Source: an uncultured Gemmiger sp.
Lineage (GTDB): Bacteria; Bacillota; Clostridia; Oscillospirales; Ruminococcaceae
Reading direction: 5' to 3'
DNA length: 64,000 nt
Assembly (NCBI RefSeq): GCF_934561205.1
Contig: NZ_CAKTFU010000003.1
Coordinates: 62,001 to 126,000 of the forward strand
A model generated the notes under the pieces. The model did no database searches, was not told the origin of the DNA, and saw only the letters and a program-made list of their open reading frames with translations. The stretch's first letter is position 1. Each line of letters opens with the position of its first letter. The position numbers were made by a program, and so were the translations under genes. Positions 9,174-15,765 of this stretch are shown here, one piece after another.

Positions 9174-9219
9174 TTTTCATTTTGCGGAAATTCTGCTATA
9201 CTGAAATAAGTATATACTT
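9174..9219 (+). promoter_or_regulatory. Probable carboxypeptidase promoter with AAGTATATACTT palindrome (copy 2)
   Basis: TTTTCA (9174-9179), 17 bp, then TATACT (9197-9202). The 12-bp palindrome AAGTATATACTT at 9208-9219 falls where transcription should start, so a protein bound there would block initiation. The same palindrome lies at 4818-4829. Confidence 0.5.
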
Positions 9220-9253
9220 GTATCGCGACAAAATTGCGACAAAGGAATTGTCC

Positions 9254-10609
9254 ATGAAAAAATTCTTTTCGGTTTTTATAACGCTGCTGCTGGTGCTGGC
9301 TTTTGCCCTGCCTGCTGCGGCAGAAGGGCAGGGCAGCGCCCTCTCGGTGGAGGGTGCCCCCGAACTGACTGCCCCGGCGGCCTATGTGGTCAACCTGGAC
9401 ACCAACATTGTTGTTTACGACAAAAACAGCGAAACGCCGCTGCAGGCCGCCAGCCTGACCAAGATGATGACCGTGCTGCTGGCGCTGGAAAGCTACCAGG
9501 ACCAGCTGGACACCATCAGTATTCAGGCGCCAAGCTATATCTATGACATCATCTGGGAGCAATCGCACTACGCCTCCACCGCCGATATCCGCCGCGGCGA
9601 AACCTACACCCTGCGCCAGTATCTGTATGCCATGCTGCTGCCCAGCGGCAACGAGGCTGCCTACATTGTGGCGGACTATATGGGCGGCGGCAGCCTGGAA
9701 AATTTTTATGCCATGATGAACGCAGAGGCCGAGGCCATCGGCTGCACAGGCACCCACTTTGCCGACCCCTGCGGCTTAAACACCGACAACGTCACCACGG
9801 CGCGCGATGCCTACCTGATTTTGCGCGCCCTGACACAGTACGATGCCTTTGCCGAGATCGCCGGAACCCCCACTTACTATATGGGCGAAAAAGAGGGCTA
9901 TGCGCAGGGCACTTACCTGCTGCAAAGCACCGACAAAATGCTGTACCCCGCCAGCAGCTACTACCGCAGCTATGTGCGCGGCGGCAAGACCGGCAGCCTG
10001 GGCGAGTGGCAGAATTTTGCAAGCTGGCATACCCAGGACGGCGAAAATTATATCAGCGTCCTGTTGAATGTCCCGCTGGAAAGCGACCCTGAGGGCGGCC
10101 GCCCGGCGCTGCTGGAAACCGGCACCCTAATGGATTGGGTGTTTGACAGTTACACGGTCGCCCCCGCGCTGGACACGACCCAGCCTATCACCGAGCTGCC
10201 GGTCGTCTATGCCACGCAGGCGGACACGGTCATGGTCTACCCCGACAACAATATGATGACCCTGCTGCCCCGCAGCGGCGGCGCAGCGCTGACACAGCAG
10301 GTCTTTGCCGTGCCCCAGCGCCTGGCCGCCCCTGTGCGGCAGGGCGATGTCGTGGGCAGCGTCACCCTGACGATAGAAGGGCAGGCAATCGGTACGGTAC
10401 AGCTGATTGCGGGCAGCAACATTTCCCGCAACCAGACGCTGTACACAATTTCCCGCGTGGCGGAGTTTTTCTCCGGCACCTATTTCAAAGTGGTTGTAAT
10501 GCTGACTATGGCGGTCATCGCCGTATACGCATTTATATGGGTACTGTCCCTGCTGGGGGTCTGGGGTCGAGAAAGCAGCGGCTATACCCAAAACAAAAAA
10601 TACAAGTAA
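9254..10609 (+). CDS. D-alanyl-D-alanine carboxypeptidase (low-molecular-weight PBP, DacF type)
   Basis: A 451-residue protein from ATG 9254 (MKKFFSVFITLLL) after AAAGGA; longer in-frame extensions lack a ribosome site. A signal peptide with an AAA-type cleavage region ends near residue 23. The peptidase S11 motifs are present in order: SLTK (Ser67, Lys70), SGN (in LLPSGNEAAY) and KTGS (in RGGKTGSLGEW). It trims the terminal D-Ala from peptidoglycan stem peptides outside the membrane. A C-terminal hydrophobic helix (VVVMLTMAVIAVYAFIW) differs from the amphipathic anchor of classical PBP5 proteins and suggests a true transmembrane anchor. Confidence 0.92.
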   Translation: MKKFFSVFITLLLVLAFALPAAAEGQGSALSVEGAPELTAPAAYVVNLDTNIVVYDKNSETPLQAASLTKMMTVLLALESYQDQLDTISIQAPSYIYDIIWEQSHYASTADIRRGETYTLRQYLYAMLLPSGNEAAYIVADYMGGGSLENFYAMMNAEAEAIGCTGTHFADPCGLNTDNVTTARDAYLILRALTQYDAFAEIAGTPTYYMGEKEGYAQGTYLLQSTDKMLYPASSYYRSYVRGGKTGSLGEWQNFASWHTQDGENYISVLLNVPLESDPEGGRPALLETGTLMDWVFDSYTVAPALDTTQPITELPVVYATQADTVMVYPDNNMMTLLPRSGGAALTQQVFAVPQRLAAPVRQGDVVGSVTLTIEGQAIGTVQLIAGSNISRNQTLYTISRVAEFFSGTYFKVVVMLTMAVIAVYAFIWVLSLLGVWGRESSGYTQNKKYK

Positions 10610-10622
10610 GAAGGTTTTACCA

Positions 10623-12068
10623 ATGATCGATGTAAAGCGTAACCTTACCACCATGACCGATTTTTATGAGCTGACCATGTCTGCCGGCTACCTGGACGAG
10701 GGGTATCTGGACAAAACGGCGGTGTTTGATATGTTCTTCCGCCGTGTGCCGGACGGCGGCGGCTACGCCATTATGGCGGGTCTGCAGCAGTTTATCGAGG
10801 CTGTCGACAACCTCTGCTTTACCGAGGAGGACATCGCTTATCTGCGCTCCACCAAGGTGTTTGACGAAAAGTTCCTCGAATATCTGCGCAATTTCAAGCT
10901 GCACTGCAACATCTGGGCAATCGAGGAAGGCACCCCCATCTTCCCGCAGGAGCCGATCGTTACCGTCGAAGGCCCTGCCATTGAGTGCCAGCTGCTGGAA
11001 ACGCTGCTGCTGGTCACCTTCAACCACCAGTGCCTGATCGCCACCAAGGCCAGCCGCATCGTGCGCTCTGCACAGGGACGCCCTGTCATGGAGTTCGGCG
11101 CCCGCCGCGCCCAGGGCTATGACGCCGCCTACTACGGCGCCCGCGCGTCCTATATCGGCGGCTGCGGCTCCACCTCCTGCGTGATGGCTGCCCGCGATTT
11201 TGGCATCCCCGCCTCCGGTACGATGGCGCACAGCTGGGTGCAGATGTTCCCCAGCGAGTACGAGGCGTTCAAGAAATACGCCGAGCTGTACCCCGACGCC
11301 TGTGTGCTGCTGGTGGACACCTACAACGTGCTGCGCCACGGCGTGCCCGACGCCATCAAGGTGTTTGACGAGGTGCTCAAGCCCATGGGCAAGCGCCCCA
11401 AGGGCATCCGCATCGATTCCGGCGATATTGCCTACCTCTCCAAGAAGGCGCGCAAGATGCTGGACGCCGCCGGTTACCCCGACTGCACCATCTGCGCTTC
11501 CAACAGCCTGGACGAGTACATTGTCCGCGACCTGATTTTGCAGGGTGCCCGCGTGGACAGCTTCGGCATCGGTGAGAACATGATCACCGCCAAGAGCGAC
11601 CCCGTGTTCGGCGGCGTGTACAAGCTGGCCGCTGTCAAGGAGGACGACGGCAGCTACACCCCCAAGATGAAGCTGAGCGAATCCGCCGAAAAGATGACCA
11701 TTCCCTGCCTGAAAAAGGTCTGGCGTATCTACGACCAGGACGGCAAGGCGATGGCAGACCTGATCGCCATGGCGGACGAGGAAGTCTCGACCGAGCATGG
11801 CATCACGCTGTTTGACCCCATCGAAACCTGGAAAGAGTGCACCTACGTCAACTGCACGGCGCGCTGCCTGTCCACCCCCATCTACCAAAACGGCGAGCGC
11901 GTCTACACCTCCCCGAGCCTTGACGACATCAAGAAGTTCTGCAAGGCGCAGGTCAATACCCTGTGGGACGAGGTCAAGCGCTTTGAGAACCCGCACCGCT
12001 ACTATGTGGACCTGAGCCAGAAGCTGTGGGATACCCGCAGCGCCCTGCTGAAAAAGCTGTCCAAATAA
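10623..12068 (+). CDS. pncB: Nicotinate phosphoribosyltransferase
   Basis: A 481-residue enzyme starting at ATG 10623 after AAGAAGG, 13 bp behind the carboxypeptidase gene. The N-terminal NLTTMTDFYELTMSAGY and VFDMFFRRVPDGGGYA blocks are diagnostic for clostridial NAPRTase; GTMAHSWVQMF holds the active-site His, and GIRIDSGDIAYLSKKAR the phosphoribosyl-binding loop. It makes nicotinate mononucleotide from nicotinate and PRPP with ATP, the entry point of the Preiss-Handler salvage route to NAD. No other NAD gene is adjacent. Confidence 0.95.
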   Translation: MIDVKRNLTTMTDFYELTMSAGYLDEGYLDKTAVFDMFFRRVPDGGGYAIMAGLQQFIEAVDNLCFTEEDIAYLRSTKVFDEKFLEYLRNFKLHCNIWAIEEGTPIFPQEPIVTVEGPAIECQLLETLLLVTFNHQCLIATKASRIVRSAQGRPVMEFGARRAQGYDAAYYGARASYIGGCGSTSCVMAARDFGIPASGTMAHSWVQMFPSEYEAFKKYAELYPDACVLLVDTYNVLRHGVPDAIKVFDEVLKPMGKRPKGIRIDSGDIAYLSKKARKMLDAAGYPDCTICASNSLDEYIVRDLILQGARVDSFGIGENMITAKSDPVFGGVYKLAAVKEDDGSYTPKMKLSESAEKMTIPCLKKVWRIYDQDGKAMADLIAMADEEVSTEHGITLFDPIETWKECTYVNCTARCLSTPIYQNGERVYTSPSLDDIKKFCKAQVNTLWDEVKRFENPHRYYVDLSQKLWDTRSALLKKLSK

Positions 12069-12083
12069 ATTGTTATAAGTATT

Positions 12084-12135
12084 GCCCCCTGCGCATACTA
12101 GGGTTATTCCGGTATGGGCAGGGGGCTTTGTTTTT
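12084..12135 (+). terminator. Terminator of pncB overlapping the next gene's start
   Basis: GCCCCCTGC pairs with GCAGGGGGC, helped by inner CATAC/GTATG, and is followed by TTTGTTTTT. The 3' arm supplies the G-rich ribosome site of the next gene, and the T tract runs into its TTG start. Confidence 0.7.
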
Positions 12136-12517
12136 GGAAACGTTGGTTTTGTTTGTGCTGGGTGGCGCGGCGTATGCGTGGCTGGAAATTGCCTGGCGCG
12201 GGGTCACGCACTGGTCGATGTTTGCGGCGGGCGGGGTGTGCCTGTGCGCCCTGCAAAGGCTGGCGCGGGGCAAGCTGCCGCTGGGGCTGGCAGCTGCGGC
12301 AGGGGCGGCCGGCATTACGCTGCTGGAACTGGCGGTGGGGCTGGCCTGCCGCGTGGTTCTGCGCCGCCGCGTGTGGGATTACAGCGGCGAGTGGGGCAAT
12401 TTTGCGGGGCTAATCTGCCCCAAATACAGTTTTTACTGGTTTTTGCTGTGCGGCTGGGTGATTTTTCTTTTAAGAAGTCCTTTTTATATCGCTAAAAAGC
12501 AGAGGCAAAATCGATAA
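12134..12517 (+). CDS. Small membrane protein of the putative ABC transporter permease (CmpB-like) family
   Basis: About 127 residues with four hydrophobic segments. The signature THWSMFAAGGVCL, a mid LLELAVG helix and VWDYSGEWGNFAGLICPKYS match the small family annotated as putative ABC transporter permease (PF06541). Despite that name there is no ABC partner and transport is unproven. The start is uncertain: TTG 12134 has GGCAGGGGG 8 bp upstream, and TTG 12128 is an alternative; family members usually begin right at this first helix. The ribosome site lies in the 3' arm of the pncB terminator hairpin, so initiation may depend on how that RNA folds. Confidence 0.65.
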   Translation: METLVLFVLGGAAYAWLEIAWRGVTHWSMFAAGGVCLCALQRLARGKLPLGLAAAAGAAGITLLELAVGLACRVVLRRRVWDYSGEWGNFAGLICPKYSFYWFLLCGWVIFLLRSPFYIAKKQRQNR

Positions 12518-12584
12518 AGTACAAAATATGGTACTGCTGATCTGCGATAATTTAGGTAGAGAAACAGAAAGGCGGTACACAAAA

Positions 12585-12698
12585 ATGACGCAGCAATTCC
12601 GTTATATAGCAGGGCATATCGAGGTTTACAGCGAGAACGGGGAATTCCTGTTTTCCGCCGACACCATGCAGGAAGCATGGGAGGAGCTGTCGGCGTAA
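12585..12698 (+). CDS. Small conserved-looking protein, 37 residues
   Basis: ATG 12585 to TAA 12698, preceded by GAAAGGCGG at good distance. The product begins MTQQFRYIAGHIEVY and ends with FSADTMQEAWEELSA, a compact alternation of beta-like and helical segments. I recall similar short YRYIAGHIEVY...FSAD proteins in gut Clostridia but cannot name a family. No signal or membrane segment. It stands alone just before the palindrome cluster. Function unknown. Confidence 0.55.
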   Translation: MTQQFRYIAGHIEVYSENGEFLFSADTMQEAWEELSA

Positions 12699-12711
12699 GG
12701 GCAGCGGGCAA

Positions 12712-12912
12712 CAAAAAATCATTGCGCGGTAGGGGCGGGGCATGCCCCGCCCGCGACATAATGATAACGCAAAACTTACGGGTTAGTCCGTAGGGGCGGC
12801 ATATATGCCGCCCGTTGCAGCCATACCGGCAATGCAGCCAAATGGGTAAACCGCACGGGACGCATATATGCGTCCCCTACAACCCCGCCCTACAAGGCAC
12901 GCAAAAAATCAT
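12712..12912. repeat. Cluster of 20-bp palindromes bracketed by an 11-bp direct repeat
   Basis: Three perfect 20-bp palindromes lie at 12733-12752 (GGGCGGGGCA and complement), 12794-12813 (GGGCGGCATA and complement) and 12857-12876 (GGGACGCATA and complement). The first two are preceded by GTAG/TAG plus G; the third is followed by CTAC, so it is inverted, and a partial inverted unit CCCCGCCCTAC sits at 12883-12893. CAAAAAATCAT occurs at both edges (12712-12722 and 12902-12912). This fills most of the gene-free stretch between 12698 and 13017 and resembles dispersed intergenic palindromic or MITE-like elements. Confidence 0.65.
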
Positions 12913-12939
12913 CGAACCATCGCCCATAAAAAATATCTC

Positions 12940-12968
12940 TTGTATTTTCGGCAAAAATAAGGTATTCT
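12940..12968 (+). promoter_or_regulatory. Promoter of the glycosyltransferase-phosphatase pair
   Basis: TTGTAT, 17 bp, TATTCT, about 49 bp before the glycosyltransferase start codon. Confidence 0.55.
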
Positions 12969-13016
12969 ATATACAATCGCGTCCTAATGCCCCGCGCTGA
13001 AAATAAGGAGAATACT

Positions 13017-14036
13017 ATGAAACTCATCACTTTTACCGTGCCGTGCTACAATTCGGCTGCCTATATGTCCCACTGCGTGGAGACCCTGCTGCCCGCCGGT
13101 GAGGAGGCCGAGATCATTCTGGTCGATGACGGCTCCAAGGACGATACCGGCCGCATTGCCGATGAATTTGCCGAAAAATACCCCGACATCGTCCGCGTGA
13201 TCCATCAGGAAAACGGCGGCCACGGCGAGGGCGTCAACCAGGGTATCCGCAACGCCCGCGGCGTCTATTTCAAGGTGGTCGATTCTGACGACTGGCTGGA
13301 CACCGACGCCCTGCAAAAGGTCATGGCCACGCTGCGCGAACACCTCAACGACGAAAAGCCCCTGGACCTGCTGATGGCCAACTATGTGTATGAGCATGTT
13401 GCCGACAACACCCAACTGGTCGTCGACTACAAGGGCATCCTGCCCGAAAACCGCGTGTTCGGCTGGCAGGATATCGGACATTTTCCGCAGAACAAGAACA
13501 TCCTGATGCACAGCGTTATCTACCGCACCGAAGTGCTGCGCGCCTGCAAGCTGGAGCTGCCCAAGCACACCTTCTATGTGGACAACATCTTTGTCTACCA
13601 GCCTCTGCCGCAGGTGGAGACCATTTATTACATGAACCTAGATTTGTACCGCTACTTCATCGGCCGCGAGGATCAGTCCGTCAACGAGAAAAACATGATC
13701 AAGCGCGTTGACCAGCAGCTGCGCGTCACCCGCATCATGATGAAGGCCGTCAACCTGTATGACCTGCCCGTCACCCAGGACAAGCTGCGCGCCTACATGC
13801 TGAACTATTTCTGCATGATGATGGCCATCTCCAGCATTTTCCTTACCCTGGACGGCAGCGAGGACGCCCTGCGCAAGCGCAGCGAGCTGTGGGCAGACCT
13901 GAAAGCCCACGACGAGCGCCTGTACCGCCGCTGCAAGTTCTCGGTAGCGGGTGCCTGCAACCTGCCCGGCAAGCTGGGCGGCGATATCAGCATCGGCGGC
14001 TACCGCATTGCCCAGAAGATCTTCAAGTTCAACTAA
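13017..14036 (+). CDS. Glycosyltransferase family 2 protein
   Basis: A 339-residue protein from ATG 13017 (MKLITFTVPCYNSAAYM), preceded by AAGGAG; the upstream in-frame ATG at 12987 has no ribosome site. The GT-A fold signatures are VPCYNSA, LVDDGSKDDT (about residues 37-46), ENGGHGEGVNQGI and the metal-binding VDSDDWLD (about 92-99). It should transfer a sugar from a nucleotide donor in the cytoplasm. There are no membrane helices and no polysaccharide cluster, so the acceptor is unknown. A HAD phosphatase gene follows after 12 bp. Confidence 0.87.
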   Translation: MKLITFTVPCYNSAAYMSHCVETLLPAGEEAEIILVDDGSKDDTGRIADEFAEKYPDIVRVIHQENGGHGEGVNQGIRNARGVYFKVVDSDDWLDTDALQKVMATLREHLNDEKPLDLLMANYVYEHVADNTQLVVDYKGILPENRVFGWQDIGHFPQNKNILMHSVIYRTEVLRACKLELPKHTFYVDNIFVYQPLPQVETIYYMNLDLYRYFIGREDQSVNEKNMIKRVDQQLRVTRIMMKAVNLYDLPVTQDKLRAYMLNYFCMMMAISSIFLTLDGSEDALRKRSELWADLKAHDERLYRRCKFSVAGACNLPGKLGGDISIGGYRIAQKIFKFN

Positions 14037-14048
14037 GGGGACACGGCT

Positions 14049-14702
14049 ATGCAAAAATACAGCGTTGTGCTGTTTGATTTGGACGGCACACTGACAGACT
14101 CCGCCCCCGGCATCCTGAACTCCGTGCGCTACGCCTGCCGCAAGCTGAACCTGCCGGAACCCCCGCCCGAAACCCTGCGCCGCTTTCTTGGCCCGCCGCT
14201 GCTGGACTCCTTTCAAAATCTGATGGGTCTCTCGCCGTCGGAAAGCCAACAGGCCGTGGATGCCTTTCGGGAATATTTCCCCACAAAGGGTTTGTTTGAG
14301 AACGAGGTCTACCCCGGCATTGCGGAATTGCTGCGCGATTTGAAGGCCGCCGGAAAAACCGTGGTGCTGGCCACCAGCAAGCCCGAAGAATTTGCCCGCC
14401 GCATTATGGAGCATTTTGACCTTGCGCAGTATTGCGATGCCATCTGCGGTGCCACGCTGGACGAGACCCGTACCGACAAGGGCGAGGTCATTGCCTACGC
14501 GCTGCAGACGGCGCATATCACCGACACCGCCGCCACCGTTATGGTGGGGGACAGGGAACACGATGTCAAGGGCGCGGCCAAAAACGGTCTGCCCTGCATC
14601 GGTGCACTGTACGGCTACGGCAGTCGGGAGGAACTTTCCGCCGCAGGTGCGGTGGCCATAGCCGACACGGTGGCTATGCTGCATGACCTGCTGTTGACCT
14701 GA
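14049..14702 (+). CDS. HAD-family phosphatase (phosphoglycolate phosphatase-like)
   Basis: A 217-residue protein with HAD motif I FDLDGTLTDSAPG (Asp10/Asp12 region), motif II LATSK, a conserved Lys and motif IV VGDREHDVKGA. The helical cap between motifs I and II and the overall length fit the Gph/PgmB-like subgroup that dephosphorylates small phosphorylated metabolites. It follows the glycosyltransferase by 12 bp and is probably co-transcribed, but no shared pathway is evident. Confidence 0.85.
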   Translation: MQKYSVVLFDLDGTLTDSAPGILNSVRYACRKLNLPEPPPETLRRFLGPPLLDSFQNLMGLSPSESQQAVDAFREYFPTKGLFENEVYPGIAELLRDLKAAGKTVVLATSKPEEFARRIMEHFDLAQYCDAICGATLDETRTDKGEVIAYALQTAHITDTAATVMVGDREHDVKGAAKNGLPCIGALYGYGSREELSAAGAVAIADTVAMLHDLLLT

Positions 14703-14718
14703 CCAAAATACCATGTAC

Positions 14719-14744
14719 AGCCCCCGCCGGTTTCGGCGGGGGCT
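14719..14744 (+). terminator. Probable terminator after the HAD phosphatase gene
   Basis: AGCCCCCGCCG pairs with CGGCGGGGGCT over a 4-nt loop. The T tract is poor (GCTTGC), so termination strength is uncertain. Confidence 0.5.
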
Positions 14745-14811
14745 GCTTGCTGCGGGGGAGCGAATGACGCCGGATTCCCGCGAAATAACGGCAAAAATGC
14801 AATGGCACCAC

Positions 14812-14840
14812 TTGTGCTCCAACGCAAAATATGGTATAAT
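14812..14840 (+). promoter_or_regulatory. Promoter of the lipoprotein-hybrid kinase operon
   Basis: TTGTGC (14812-14817), 17 bp, TATAAT (14835-14840), 73 bp before the lipoprotein start. Confidence 0.65.
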
Positions 14841-14913
14841 TTAAAATTACGAGTGAAGAAACCAAGCTATGCGTTTTTACAAAATACAGTGTATAGGGTA
14901 GGGAAGATCAAGT

Positions 14914-15765
14914 ATGTTCGGTTTTGCAAAAAATACGTTCCTGCGTTCCTTCAAATCATGCTTACACGCGGTGCGCCGATGCGTGCTGCCGGTGATGCTT
15001 GTTCTGGCGGCAGGGCTTTGCGGCTGCGCGGGGCAAAATAACGCCCTGCCCGCCAATGCGCCCACCGTCACCATCGGCATCGACCCGTTTGAGCCGTACT
15101 GCTATATGGACGGCAACGGGCAATATGCCGGCATCGACGTGGATCTGGCAACCGAGGCGTTCACCCGTCTGGGGTACAACGTTGAATTTCAGGAAATCAA
15201 CTGGCCCGACAAGGACGACCTGCTGCAGGACGGCACCGTGGACTGCGTTTGGGCGTGCTTCAGCATGAACGGACGCGAGGACCTGTACCAGTGGTCGGGT
15301 CCGTATATGAGCAGCCGTCAGGTTGTGGCGGTGCGCGCCGACAGCAACATCCACGAGCTGGCGGACCTCGCGGGCAAGCGCATCGGCGTGCAGGCCACCA
15401 CCAAGGCTGAGGGGCTGTTTTTGGGCAAGATCCCCTCCGACTTACCGGCGGGGCAGGTCAGCAGCTATGCCACGACCGGGGATATGTTCGCCGCGCTGCG
15501 CAAGGGCTATGTGGATGCCATCTGCGGGCATGAGGCATTGATCGCCGGGTGGATCGGCACCGAAACCATGGCCTACCGCCTGCTGGACGAAAGCCCCTTA
15601 CAAACCGAGCTGGGCGTCGCCTTTGCCAAAGGCACCCACGCCGAGCTTTCCCTTGCGCTGACCCAGACGCTGGAGCAGATGCAGTACGACGGCACCATGG
15701 GGCGCATTCTGGAAAAATACGGCATCGACGCACAAAAAGCGATGGGAGGGGATGAAAATGCCTAA
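14914..15765 (+). CDS. Solute-binding lipoprotein, family 3 (amino-acid type)
   Basis: A 283-residue protein. A long basic N-region leads to a lipobox LCGC with the lipidated Cys at about residue 38. The mature part opens with TVTIGIDPFEPYCYMDGNGQYAGIDVDLATEAF, the classical SBP_bac_3 entry for polar amino-acid receptors, followed by the RIGVQATTKAEG and AVAFAKGTH-type hinge regions. No ABC permease or ATPase is nearby. Its stop overlaps the start of a hybrid sensor kinase, which suggests that it serves as an extracellular ligand receptor for that kinase and not as a transporter subunit. ATG 14914 follows GGGAAG. Confidence 0.85.
   Translation: MFGFAKNTFLRSFKSCLHAVRRCVLPVMLVLAAGLCGCAGQNNALPANAPTVTIGIDPFEPYCYMDGNGQYAGIDVDLATEAFTRLGYNVEFQEINWPDKDDLLQDGTVDCVWACFSMNGREDLYQWSGPYMSSRQVVAVRADSNIHELADLAGKRIGVQATTKAEGLFLGKIPSDLPAGQVSSYATTGDMFAALRKGYVDAICGHEALIAGWIGTETMAYRLLDESPLQTELGVAFAKGTHAELSLALTQTLEQMQYDGTMGRILEKYGIDAQKAMGGDENA

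Noticed and set aside
12712..12912. Palindrome cluster as a CRISPR array
   Set aside because: Units differ in their centres, change orientation and have irregular spacing; there are no cas genes.
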